Below, in pieces: positions 47,123-61,150 of a stretch of DNA of 64,000 nucleotides. Position numbers and translations under genes: made by a program. The notes under the pieces were generated by a model. The model did no database searches. It was not told the DNA's origin and saw nothing but the letters and a program-made list of their open reading frames with translations. Position 1 is the stretch's first letter, and the number at the start of each line of letters is the position of its first letter. Source of the stretch: Pholiota molesta (lineage: Eukaryota > Basidiomycota > Agaricomycetes > Agaricales > Strophariaceae). Where the stretch lies: the NCBI GenBank assembly GCA_014925825.1, contig JACGCK010000173.1:1-64000 (forward strand), written 5' to 3'.

Positions 47123-47992
47123 TCAATCGTCGGATACTATGAAGTACAGAAAGGAAGGAAGAAGAACAAAGCCGCATGTAAAAGACATCACAATTGCAAT
47201 TGAAAGCGTCTCTTGTAGCAATATGAATGTCAAGAGAAGGATCGCAAGGCATATAATTCCGCCATAAAAGCAGATCACCCCTAGATAACAGTCAATCGAT
47301 TTCGATCAGCTGAAGATACACCTGATAATCAAAGCCGCTAAGCACGTATCGGCAATAAGTAACTTACAATGCCATATGAGATATTTCCAACTCTTTCCTG
47401 CGCCATAATGTTGTAAAAGCGCCATTTCTGTTCCCCCAAACTGTCCTATCGGTATGTTGCGTCGTCGAGCTGCTACAATTGTCAGTGAACCCATTTTATC
47501 AATTATGATAAAAGCGCCAATTGTAGCCCCAATATTCAGGAATAATGCGCCATAGCATATTGCAAGGACTGTATCTCTAGCCCCTTGCGATGTCGGTCGC
47601 CTATTGTAATTCATGGGGTCACGAAAGTAGCTGAATAGCTGCGCCGCCACACCAGCTAAAAGACCTGACTTGGATATGGTCATTGACTCATTCAAATAAC
47701 GAGGTTAAGAACCATCTACGTTGATGAGAACTCACTACAACAGCACTCCCTTGGCATGTGAGTTGCCAACCATTCTTGACAGCTTCAACTGTAGACGGAA
47801 GTGAATCTATCCGATGAAATATATCAATTTTACGGCCTCGTGGATAGGGAATTCAATCCACGGAATGCGCGCCTGGTCGAGTTAAAATCTGTAGCCACAC
47901 GTACGATTCACATCAATTGCTGTTGAAGTCCTTCTTGCCGACATATCAGTAAATTCTCGATATCCCGATCGAGTGGGAGAGGTAGGTGGCAT
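47123..47992 (-). CDS. small multi-pass membrane protein of unknown function
   Basis: Four exons (47905-47992, 47736-47806, 47368-47686, 47123-47280) give 211 residues with closing phases. After a hydrophilic N-terminus (MPPTSPTRSGYREF) come several hydrophobic stretches: SGLLAGVAAQLFSYF, TVLAICYGALFLNIGATIG, WVICFYGGIICLAILLLTF and a last one ending in YFIVSDD. Similar proteins with the pattern AGVxAQLF...(N)...ARRR...LLxxYGxGxSWxxxxWH occur in many basidiomycetes without known function. An upstream in-frame ATG at 48091 would add 33 residues; the shorter start was chosen because relatives begin with a short Ser/Pro-rich segment. The gene is judged real from its spliced membrane topology. 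Confidence 0.62.
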
Positions 47993-48799
47993 GCAACTGA
48001 CTGACTGAAATGTAGATTGCTCCTGCTGCAATCCGACGAGGTTGCCAAAATCAAACTTTTTCGCCTTCAGGTTCGTTTTACATATGGACATGCATTATAC
48101 GCGTGTTCTTTTATAAGAACGTTTCACACAGTCGACAGCCTTAAGGCGTCCGCATTGCATAAGTAGGTCGTGATCGTGACGGTGATCAACCGGTGTCGGC
48201 TGACTAGCGCTGGCGCTTATGGAGAGCAATTTCTCGGATGGGTATACATCTAGGCGGTGCCACAGTCTCACGGTCCGGCGCTTGTTCATTGGCAGGACAT
48301 ATGTGCATGCAATACATGACCGGATGGTTAGCGCTTGATAACATTACTTACGTTCTGACACGACCCATATGCATGTTTCAAAGCAGGAGTATGAACTCAA
48401 GCCAAAGCACCTGCTGCTCCTTCATTAATGGTATTTTAGCGCCGATGGAAGCCAACTAAACAAAGAAAGGGGATGTGCACAAATGAATAGAATGGAGCCT
48501 CTGAGATTCAAATTTTTCTTATGAATGGATTTTAGAGCGCCCTGGACAAAATATTGAATATCTTCTGTTTCATGAATCCAGTCACGGCGTCGAAGGGGTT
48601 TTCACAATCAACAGATGCAAATTGATGTGGTAGACACACGCCTGAATGTGTACTCCAATTAGACCAGATGTCCATAAGATTTCCCATTTTCCAATAAAAA
48701 AGACTATAGGTATATATACAAAAGAGTGTTTGATTAATATGCTTAGAGAGGAAGACAATCCTCAACTGAATGGTCGAGGACAATACCAAGATCGGTCCT
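47993..48799. other. intergenic
   Basis: About 800 bases upstream of the membrane protein and downstream of SSL2. No gene recognised. Confidence 0.45.
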
Positions 48800-52177
<3,378 letters not shown>

Positions 52178-52598
52178 AATACTGAATGATCAAACTATTC
52201 CACGAAAAACCCTTCGTTAGTCGATTAGCGGGCCAAAACGAGGACCAGATGCTGGTAGCCACTGAGAAAGATGGGCGAGCTTGACGTTGTTCTAGCTCCC
52301 ATGACAAATCGTACAAAATAGAACTCCGCAGATGACTCCGATTCAACGCGCTGCTCGTTCACTCAGCTTCGCCCCATTGACTCGGACTTGACTCATCCAC
52401 CTCGTTCCCGCTCTGCTTGTATCCTTTCGCACCATGACGCGATATATGGCTAATGTTAACTGGAAGGCTTGGTATTATTCATATTTATATGCTCGGCTCG
52501 AGATAATGATCCTGAATCCTGCCTACCTACTACTGGTCACCACAGAGTGCAAGGCTTCAAATGGAAGGATTATGCAGAATTTCTCTGGTTCCTCCCCT
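52178..52598. other. intergenic, SSL2 promoter side
   Basis: About 420 bases with the SSL2 upstream region. Short frames only. Confidence 0.45.
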
Positions 52599-52914
52599 TT
52601 ATCCTGGATTTCCAAACTTGGAATATCTCGTCTCTGTTCCACTTGGTGTTGAAATAATCTCCATTCCTTCCGCGCTAATGAGAACTTGATCGTTTATCAC
52701 GTAGTGGTCTAATTTTCCCACTATTGAGTCGCGTTGAATCCTCTCCGCATCTTTGGCATCTCGCAGTTGAAAAATACGCCCCAAGTGTTCCGAACGCACT
52801 AGGTGTATCGCTCCTACCGGCGTGTTTGTCTTATCAACAAAGGCTGCAAGTCACATAACATGACCACGATCATAGCGCATGGCGTCCAATACTCCAGATC
52901 CTACGTTGAGGCAT
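52599..52914 (-). CDS. possible small gene or remnant, unknown
   Basis: A 10-base first exon (52905-52914, MPQ) spliced to 52599-52843 gives 84 residues that look like real protein: VGAIHLVRSEHLGRIFQLRD, then ERIQRDSIVGKLDHYVINDQ and an acidic/polar end. The acceptor (TTGCAG) is good but the tiny first exon is speculative. No family was recognised. It may be the last exon of a gene whose upstream part has decayed, because 52915-53280 shows no matching exon. Confidence 0.3.
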
Positions 52915-53496
52915 CGGTCATGTTCCTATGCTTTGGATGCTGTCAATTACTCCAAATATCGTAACTCTCATAGATCTGCTGGGAAATTTCTCATTTGCGG
53001 CGTCTCACATTGACTGGACGCAAGTTTTCATCGTGTTGATAGACGCTCTCTGCGGAATCGAATCAAAACATCGTCGGCGCTCCGTTCATGTAGCAAGCTT
53101 TCCAATGGGCCCGATAACTTGCGTCTGGTTCCTTTTTGGTGATTTCTACGTTATCGATGGTCCCTCAAGCCTCGTGCTATCGGCTAGTTATGTGCATGAG
53201 GTTCATTCGTGGCTGCGCCCAATCAACATTCCGCGCGTCTCCGCATCAGAGTGGACTAGAAAGTTCCAATCCTGTGACTGACCTCATTCTCGATGCATGT
53301 TTTCATTGACTGCGTTTCCTGGCCGCCTGCCTTCGATGCCAATTGATTGCAATACATTGCTCAAGCGCCCGCTCCGATAGTTTAGATCCTCCGAATACGC
53401 AACGTTGCGAATCGGTTATATTTATCGAGGCAGATTCTTGTATTTAAATAAGGCAGCCCGGAGTTCTCAGTTGTCATTGACACCACTCTTCCAACC
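52915..53496. other. intergenic, promoter of the helical protein gene
   Basis: About 580 bases. The plus-strand frame 52928-53281 is open but not recognisable. TATTTAAA near 53443-53450, about 50 bases before the ATG at 53497, may be a TATA-like element. Confidence 0.4.
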
Positions 53497-55240
53497 ATGT
53501 CTACCAGCTCGTCTCAATCTCCTGCGCCAGAGTTCGATTTGACTATCAAGGGAGAATTGGACAAAATTAAAGGTTACAAGGAAAAATTCCCCGCTGCCAA
53601 CCTTCTCTATGCTATCCTCCGATACCTCTCTGTGAATGTGAACAGCGCTGAGCGGAACATCCACACTTCGGCGCAGGTCCTCATCCGGGCGAACAAGCTC
53701 TATGAGGCCATTATTCAGTCCATGGATACGCTGGACAAGTCCAGCCTCGACGATTTAGAGAAGAACTGGGCTCTTTTCGACAACTATACCACAGTCATTC
53801 CTCTGTTGGAACGGTATGCACAACCCGAATTACTTTCGCGGACCATTCTGACTCTTTCTTTAGAATTCTTTGAATGTCGCAAGTAACACGGAGAAGCGAT
53901 CGCACACTCCTCCGGCTACAACCACACAGGAGGCCGTGCAACATATAGCGACATGGCTAGCAGACAGAAATGCGTTGAAAGAAGCTCTTGAAAGTCTGAA
54001 GGCAAACGCACTCCACCAAGTTCGCATTTATCTTCTTCCTCTTAACATATTTGACTAATACGCGTTTCAGAACGTCCCAGATGAAAGCGTCAAGCTTATT
54101 GCCGCCGACCACATAGTGCACCGCAAAAAGGACGATGACTCTACCTTGAGAGTTCTGCATGCATTTATCGCGAAGTCCAAACTATTGGACACTCACATTA
54201 TCCAACGGTTCGTACCGGTGTAAAATTTCGCGTATCACCTAGTCTGACTTATCTGCATAATTAGACGCGGCCCCTGGGTTACCGAGGTCAAGGCATTAGT
54301 CAAGGAACTTATCGAAAAGTTGGCACAGAAGCCTGGCTCTGAAGTGCGTTGTTCCACCTTTCTGGAATCTTTTTTGATATTGAATCGCATGAATATAGGA
54401 CGTCAGCGGCGTCGTGGTTAGGACGGTCATGACGGCCTACATACCGTTCTCCGTGATTGCTTCTTCAACCACGACTGCCCCTTGGCAGGCATATCTGAGG
54501 ACCAACGAAATCTGGGTGACTCTCAAAGAGTAATTGCCTTCTTAGTAGTCTTTTTCATGTCATTGATGTCCACTGCCTCCATAGTCTATTGACGAAAGTC
54601 AAGGGATTTACCGAGAAGCCGGCCGCTGTCGCGACTTTGGACGCGGACTTCGATAAAATGGAAAAACTCCTGCTCAAATTGACCGACACTGTTGTTGAAA
54701 CGGCCGACGAGATGTTGCAACTCATCAAACTTGCGGCTCGCATCCACCGGCCATACAGCGGTCGAACAGCGGCTCTGGTTAAGACCGTCTACTCCGTCGA
54801 TCAAGCCTCCCGCAAGAACACTGCACTCACGGTGCCTCGTCATAACCTCAAATTGTATGGATTTTTTCCTATCTTATTCTCTCAATGATTTGCTTATACG
54901 GCATATAGGTACATGCAAGCGGCACTTGATTACCTCACCACGATCAAGACCTCGGCATATGATCTCAGCACGTTCTCGTTGGACTCTCCAGAATACAAAG
55001 ACCGGAAAGGGGAGCACGAGAAGTTGTTCAAAGAAACTTCGCCCCTATACACGAGCTGCAACGTAAATATCAACTATTTTGCTGTTTTCTTTGCATTGAT
55101 ATTGATACACAACTCAACAGGTCCCAACTGCTGACTGGAACAACCAGAACGTCGCCTACACGGCTGCAGTTTCTGTCGATGAGACGAACGTCAAAGATGC
55201 CCAGGGAAAGTTATTCCCAGCCGCCGGAGGCAACTCTTGA
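53497..55240 (+). CDS. unidentified helical protein
   Basis: At least seven exons joined by short introns give about 450 residues: 53497-53811; then a join near 53885 to about 54030; about 54071-54209; about 54270-54341; about 54400-54528; then segments ending near 54855, 55062 and 55240. The protein is almost entirely predicted helix with mixed charge (LDKIKGYKEKFPAANLLYA, WLADRNALKEALESLKANA, LDADFDKMEKLLLKLTDTV, YKDRKGEHEKLFKETSPLY). No signal peptide, membrane segment or catalytic motif is seen. The second acceptor is uncertain: CGCAAG at 53885 keeps the frame, the stronger TTTAG does not. The gene is judged real because six or more splice joints preserve one continuous frame. No function is proposed. 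Confidence 0.68.
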
Positions 55241-55661
55241 TTTCTCATCGCAGAGGGCCGCCCTAGTCCATAGGACAAATCAAGTGTCAGGGCTTCGTAT
55301 TTCTGTCTTTGATCTTGCCATAGTCGATTTCTATCTTTCGCATGCTACGAGCCTTTTGCTTCTTCATTTCAATGCGCCTCATTACCAATACATGTTGATA
55401 CCGGTATACCACAATAGCATTTTTTTTTCCTTCATTCCGATACCATGCCTCAACAAAGCCTCGTCTTTCTTCTTCGACTGTCGCCAAGAAACAACGTAAG
55501 ACTTCTCGTCTACGTCGATGAAGTTTCCTCTCTAGATGACGGGATTCACATCACGCTCGTTCTCGCCGTGTTTGAGCAATTAATGTAATTAAAATAGATA
55601 AGCTGTACCGCATGTCCAACTACCCCAACTATGCCCCACTCGACCATGCACCAACACACGT
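55241..55661. other. intergenic between converging genes
   Basis: About 420 bases of shared 3' flank, with a TTTTTTTTCC run near 55421. Nothing else seen. Confidence 0.5.
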
Positions 55662-56891
55662 TTATGCAGGGATTCTGCTCCTGCCTGAGCTTGCGTATAG
55701 AATCTCACTAGCCACAATTTCTGGCGCGATGTATTTGCCCTCGGGGCCAGGAGTGAAAATGTTGCCTTTCACGGAAGGGAAGGTCGATGATGGGAGTTGT
55801 AGAGCATCTTCGGGTCTTTGGGTGAGGTATATACGCATCAGAGCATCTTCCGCCGCCTACAAGAATAACACACACACATATTCAGATTTGTGAGGACGAA
55901 GAACGAAGGAAGAGAAAGGACATACGCGATATTCGGCCATCCTCAGTGATGCGCCGAAACCCTCACCAAGCTGGTCGGCGCCAGAGAAGATACCCACAAC
56001 AAATACAGGCGAATTCGAAAAACGACCTGTCTCTTTCAAAAGTCTGCAATCAAACAACGAATATTAAATGCCGTCCTGAAAAATGCCAGTAAAACAACGT
56101 ACCTTGATTTTGGAGGCTCACGTTCGTATTTTTGGACCATCTCGAGCAGAGACTTTTTGGGGTTGAAGAATTTCAGCATCTTGCGGAGATCAACTTGGCG
56201 AGTGAGGAAATGTGTGTGTACGAAGTCCCGGGCGGCAGGCAGCGAACGCTCTTGATAGATGAGGGCCGTTAGTGAACGTGGTATAGAGGCCATGGCGTCG
56301 GCGTGGAGTACAGGAGCAGCGTCTATCGTTTCACGCTGCACAGCAGAACAACAAGGTTAGGAAGAGGGTATAGAATTGCAGCGTAAGACATACTGATCGA
56401 TGCCACCGTAGCAGTGGTGTAGCACCCATTTCTCGCGCGACGCTTTCACAAGTACCAGGACCGACGTGCGCGCTGACGGCCGCCTTCATGACGCGTGTGG
56501 GAAGGTAGGGATACTTTGCATGGATGTATTCAGTGGCGAAAAGACCCATGAGTGAGTTGCCGATCGTCGCGAGCTGCGCGTTCGTCTTAGGTTCGGGTTT
56601 CGTGGGGTAATGTTGGCGGAAGAGTGTTAGAAAGGAAGAGTGCGTGCATGCCTGCCGGATGACGTCGTGCGAGGAGAAGATAGACGCGAGCCCTATGCGG
56701 TGGGCGAAGGCGACGAGGGCGGTGGAAGGTGCGGGTTGAAGATGGGCCCAGTTCTCCGGATTGAAAGTGTCGCTGGCAAAGGCCTCTTTCTTCTTGAGGG
56801 CTTCGGAAGGGGGGAAAGTGGCGACAGTAGAGGGGGGCACGGAAGCTAGCTTCGCCGCCGTCGACACAAGACGCCTCTGGACATGGTTCAT
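55662..56891 (-). CDS. MRPL3: mitochondrial large-subunit ribosomal protein mL44 (RNase III-like fold)
   Basis: Four exons (56394-56891, 56103-56335, 55926-56043, 55662-55856) give 347 residues. The start MNHVQRRLVSTAAKLASV is basic and Ser/Ala-rich, as expected for mitochondrial import. An RNase III-like domain follows (HDVIRQACTHSSF, TNAQLATIGNSLMGLFATEY, YLPTRVMKAAVSAHVG). It lacks the acidic catalytic signature of active RNase III, as is known for mL44. A double-stranded RNA-binding-like C-terminal half comes next (SPVFVVGIFSGADQLGEGFG, ASLRMAEYRAAEDAL). In fungal mitochondria this protein is a structural part of the large ribosomal subunit. Exon phases close exactly. Symbol used as in yeast. 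Confidence 0.85.
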
Positions 56892-57736
56892 TGGCGGCGA
56901 GCGAATGCGGGAAATGTGGGGAGGGGAACGGAAGAGACGACGTCGACGCCCAAATTTTTGGTTGCCTCTTTCGGCAATGTCCGGATACAGCCCTGAGCGC
57001 TTGAGCACCGTATCTGCCTCTAACCAATTCCGCATTCCAGAACAATGGTTTATTTTGATATTTGATTTTAACGATTTACTTGTTTTGAAATTAAAACAGT
57101 CGAAAATGAACTTGAAGGTCAACCAGCGAGCATTAAGTAATTACAGAATTATTGGAAGGGCTAGTCACTTGGACCGGCATGTGCCACAAATGTGCCATGT
57201 CAGAACGACTACTTGGACTTGAAAGTAGTAAATGCGTTAAGTGGCGCAATATAATATTGACTGCGGGTTATAACTTGAGCAGAGAATGAGAGTTACCGAG
57301 TAATTAATCAAAGTTCAGGCTTTCACTGGCAAACGTCCGAGTGAAGCCTTTGAAGCTTTGAAGCTCGATGTTCAGATGACATACACACACCTTCTGAATA
57401 GACAGGTGCTTGGATGTATCGTTATCTGGCTGCGCACTAATTAGCTTTGCCACTTCCATTGCGATTAATGTCCTATACCCGCTTTACCTTCATATTAGTT
57501 CATGCTTACGCGCAGAGGAAGGTGTACTATAGCTCCCAATGATGTTCTGTCAATGGAAGGCTGCCGGGAAGGCGCCGGAATACTGCCGAATATATATAGG
57601 AATATCGGCATGGTCCAATAGACAGTAGCTGCATTAGTCGGACCCATCCATCGGTAGTGCCACTATTACAACCATTAGCTAAGCTACCGGCACCCCGAGC
57701 GTAGCCGGGAAACGCCGGTCGCGGCGTCCAGCTGAG
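56892..57736. other. intergenic between mL44 and the DIRS-type element
   Basis: mL44 promoter region, then about 600 bases of AT-rich sequence. The left boundary of the mobile element is not visible as an LTR or terminal inverted repeat. Confidence 0.4.
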
Positions 57737-57788
57737 CGGCAAGTGATGCAGAGCAAGTTTTCCTCTGACTGCCTCTGCATCATTGCCG
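57737..57788. repeat. imperfect inverted repeat (hairpin) before gag
   Basis: CGGCAAGTGATGCAGAG at 57737-57753 pairs with CTCTGCATCATTGCCG at 57773-57788, with one extra G in the left arm and a loop of about 19 bases. It lies about 120 bases upstream of the first ATG of the element. Confidence 0.7.
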
Positions 57789-57909
57789 CCGTCGACGTCG
57801 TCCCCTTCCGCTCGTTTACAGTACCATTCATTTCATTAGCCATACCTTATCAACACCAGTAACCTCTCTAAACTCTCATCACCACCAACCTATACTCTAA
57901 GTCCTCAAG

Positions 57910-59301
57910 ATGACCGACAATAATCTCCATGGCCTAGCTCTCCCACCCCCTGGTGGCAGAGGCAACACTGCGCGCCCCCCTGGCGCACCTCTCACACCTC
58001 CTTCCACTGCTCCCGGCCCTGCTCGGGCACCTGCTCCTGCGCCCGAACCTGCACCTGCACCCACCGTCGACGCGGTTCCTCAGCCCGGTGCCCCCGCCAC
58101 CGCGGACCCACCGGCACCTATCGATGCCACCGCCGCTGCCCTTCAGGCTCGCATCACCGCCCTCGAGACTCTCCTAGCAGCCGAGAGGGACAGAGGAGGT
58201 GCTCCTTGGGCTGGCCACGGGGCAATCGCTTCCTTGGAAGCCCCCGCGCCGAAGGATTCTCCTCGTAAGGTTGTTCTTCCAGACATCGTGCCCGGTTTCA
58301 AAGCGAATGCACTCGATAGTGGTGAGTCTCCATTTGCTCCTACCTGCCTCCTCCTACCTGCTACCTGCCTTCCCGCCTTCCCAACGCTTTCATGCGCTGC
58401 TCCTTGCCGTATACCTTGCCTTTTCCGCCTTCTGCCTGCCTGCCTGCCGTTGTCCTGCCGTCCCTAACCTACCTCTCCTTATCCAGTGATCCCCCCTCGT
58501 GTGGATCAAGCCTTTGCCGCCTTCCATTACGTGCCATACACCGCCCTCTCTCGCTCCGCGCGATCCAAGGCCCTTAGTGGGGATGCCGAAGTTGTCATCA
58601 CAAATGGCACCCTTGTTGCGAAAGGTCTCGACAAGTCAGGTGAAGCCTCAATCTCCATCTTGGAATGGATTGACGCTGCCGCCATTGCTGTTCGTCGCAC
58701 CCGCGTCTTCCATGGCGACGCCCGTGCTCACGCCCTGGAAGAGCACCATAAAGTGGTGTCTCAGCTTGGGGCCACCTATGGCTGGCCCGTCGCCGTTCAG
58801 TATGACATCCAGCAACGTGGGGCCTCTGCCAGCGTGCACACGCATGACTTATCCACCTTGGATGAGAAGGCCCTCACTCTTGCCATTGGGAAAGTCACCA
58901 TAGCAGCTGCTAATGCTGCCAGCGCCACAGTATCTCACCAGCCAGGCCCTTCACCTAAACGTGCCTTTCCATATGCTTCCTCAGCAGACCGCCAGCCGCG
59001 CCGCCAAGCCCCTGCCTCCTCTTCCCCCCAGGGTGGCCAACCACGTTGCTTTCGGTGTGGCGACCTTGGGCATTTACCCAGAAACTGTGCGGCCACTTCC
59101 ACCAAGGCTGGCCGTAGCCCCGCTGCCCTCTCCTCTGACCCAAAATCCCCCAATGGTCTCTTATCCCCTGATGGCAGTGCCTTCTGCTTCCTCTTCGCTT
59201 CTGCCACCTGTCTCCGTGGCGCCGGCTGTAGCTTCTACCACGGCTGCTCCATCTGCCAAAGCACCAGCCATGGAGCCCGAGGCTGCCCTTCCTGCCTCTG
59301 A
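57910..59301 (+). CDS. DIRS-type element ORF1, gag-like protein
   Basis: Starts ATG 57910 with a Pro/Ala-rich segment, then a short coiled-coil-like stretch (LQARITALETLLAAERDR). The frame closes at 58467, but a 165-base intron (58322-58486, GTGAGT donor, TTATCCAG acceptor) removes the stop and keeps the frame, giving a product that runs to TGA at 59301. The central part (FAAFHYVPYTALSRSARSK) looks like the region found in gag proteins of related fungal elements. CFRCGDLGHLPRNC is a CCHC zinc knuckle, expected to bind element RNA. A second Cys/His-rich cluster (CLRGAGCSFYHGCSIC) follows near the C-terminus. An intron in a retroelement gag is unusual; the alternative is two ORFs in the same frame. 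Confidence 0.65.
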
Positions 59302-60950
59302 TCCACGCCGTGTATGCACTCCTCTCCTTCCAGACCGGATTGAGGGGCTTCTGCGCTCGCTGGGCATTCTTGATGCCTGGCAGCATGTGGTTAATGGTAT
59401 CCGTCACGGTTTTAGCGTAGGGGTCTCACAGCCCCTACTGCGCACTTATTTATTTCGAGAATCATGCTTCCTCCAACATCGACCCAGCCTTTATCGATTC
59501 TTACATTTCCGGCGAGCAGTCTGCTGGCCGGTATTCCCCCGCCTTCTCACAAGCAGCCTTAGAGGCTGTTATTGGCCCCTTTGTAACCTCACCCTTAGGG
59601 CTTGTCCCAAAACCAAACTCTTCCAAGCTTCGTATGATCCAAGACCTTTCCTTTCCACGTCACGATCCTTCCATCCCTTCTGTGAATTCTCTCATCAATT
59701 CCGACGATTTTCCCACTTTTTGGGGCACCTTCACTTCCACCACCGAATTAATCCTATCACTTCCACCGGGCTGCCGGGCAGCTACCTTCGACATCTCTGC
59801 TGCCTACCGCATCACTCCTGTCCAACCCCGGCAGCAGAATTATATCTGCGTGTACTGGAAGGGGGTTGTATACGTCGATCGTGCAGCCTGCTTTGGTCTG
59901 GCCTCCAGCGCCGGTGTATTTGGTTGCATTGCCGACATGCTTGTCGCCATTTACAAGGCCACTGGCTACCGTGCTATCACCAAGTGGGTGGACGACTTCT
60001 TTGTTATCGCCTTTCCCACCGATACCTGGTCAGAGGAGGACTTCATGTCCCTTACCAGCCATCTAGGTGTTCCCTGGAGCCTCGAGAAACTCCGACGCCT
60101 TGCCTCTGTCCAACGCTTCACCGGTTTCGACTGGGATTTGGAGAAAAAGACAGTTTCCCTTCCCTCCGAGAAGCTCACATCTACGCTTTCCCTAATCGCT
60201 GCATGGACAGCCCCAGCTGCCCGTTTTTCAGCTGGAGATGCTTCATCCCTTCATGGGAAGCTGGTCCACATTTCCTCCATCTACAGATGTATCCGACCTT
60301 TCCTCCGCTCAGCCTCCCTCTTTGCCTCTTCCTTTACATCACCACGGGCGCACATGGCCCAGCGTCCTCCCAGTCATGGGTTGCTTGCAGACCTGTCCTG
60401 GATACGCTTCATTATCGAACTGTCTCCCAACTGCCTACCCCTCCGCCCCTCTCTGCCCATCGATCTACAGTGGTGGGGCGACGCCAGCTCCTCTTTTGGC
60501 ATTGGTGTTGTTATTCAGGGCCACTGGGCTATCTGGAAGTATGCTCCAGGCTTTTCTGTTGGCCCCGGCCAGGACTTCGACATCGGCTGGGCCGAAGCTG
60601 TAGCTGTAGAGCTCGCTCTCCGCATCGCCCTCCATTACCGTATCATCAAGCACTCCCACCATGCTGGTTCTGCCTTCTTGGTACGCTCCGACAACCAGGG
60701 TGTTGTGGCAGTGGTAAACAAAGGCCGTTCCCGGAGCCGGAATACCAACCACATCCTCAAAGAGTTATACAAGCTGCTAGCCCGAAACCAGATCTCTCTG
60801 TTTGCCCAGTACGTTACAAGCCGCGAAAACATCACCGACGCCCTCTCCCGAGGCGATATTCCTCTCTTTTTGGAAGGTTTCCCAACGGCTTCTATACAGG
60901 CCAGCATCCCCCTCCCTGGCCATCTCGTAGGGAAGTTGATATCCGTGTAA
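59270..60950 (+). CDS. DIRS-type element reverse transcriptase and RNase H (frame break near 59458)
   Basis: The N-terminal part, from ATG 59270 in frame 2, reads RRVCTPLLPDRIEGLLRSLG and NGIRHGFSVGV, a block found before the RT in related elements. The sense then moves to frame 0 at about 59458 (one extra base, around TTTCGAGAAT) and continues DPAFIDSYISGEQSAGRYS, LGLVPKPNSSKLRMIQDLS, the RT core AATFDISAAYRITPV and the catalytic box KWVDDFFVIAF (VDD). RNase H follows (QWWGDASSSFGIGVVIQ, AEAVAVELAL, VRSDNQGVVAVVNKG, SRENITDALSRG) and the frame stops at 60950. The shift could be an inactivating insertion or a +1 frameshift site. The RT and RNase H domains themselves are uninterrupted. Confidence 0.8.
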
Positions 60951-61150
60951 GCCCTGCCTTTGCATCTCGGGTGGTTCCTGTTCCTTCCCAACCAGGATTA
61001 TACCACGTTGAGCATACCTCAGCGATTCAACTCATTCCTAGCCCACTTCGCCCTAACTGCCCTGCAAACCAGCGCCTCTACCTATGGCGGGGCCCTTCAG
61101 TCCCACCTTCCCCTGTCATTGATAATCCCCTTCTCCGCCACCTGGCAGCC

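Noticed and set aside
53497..55240. Adenylyl cyclase-associated protein (CAP)
   Set aside because: The N-terminus looked similar at first, but the CAP proline-rich and beta-helix parts are absent. It is left as an unidentified helical protein.
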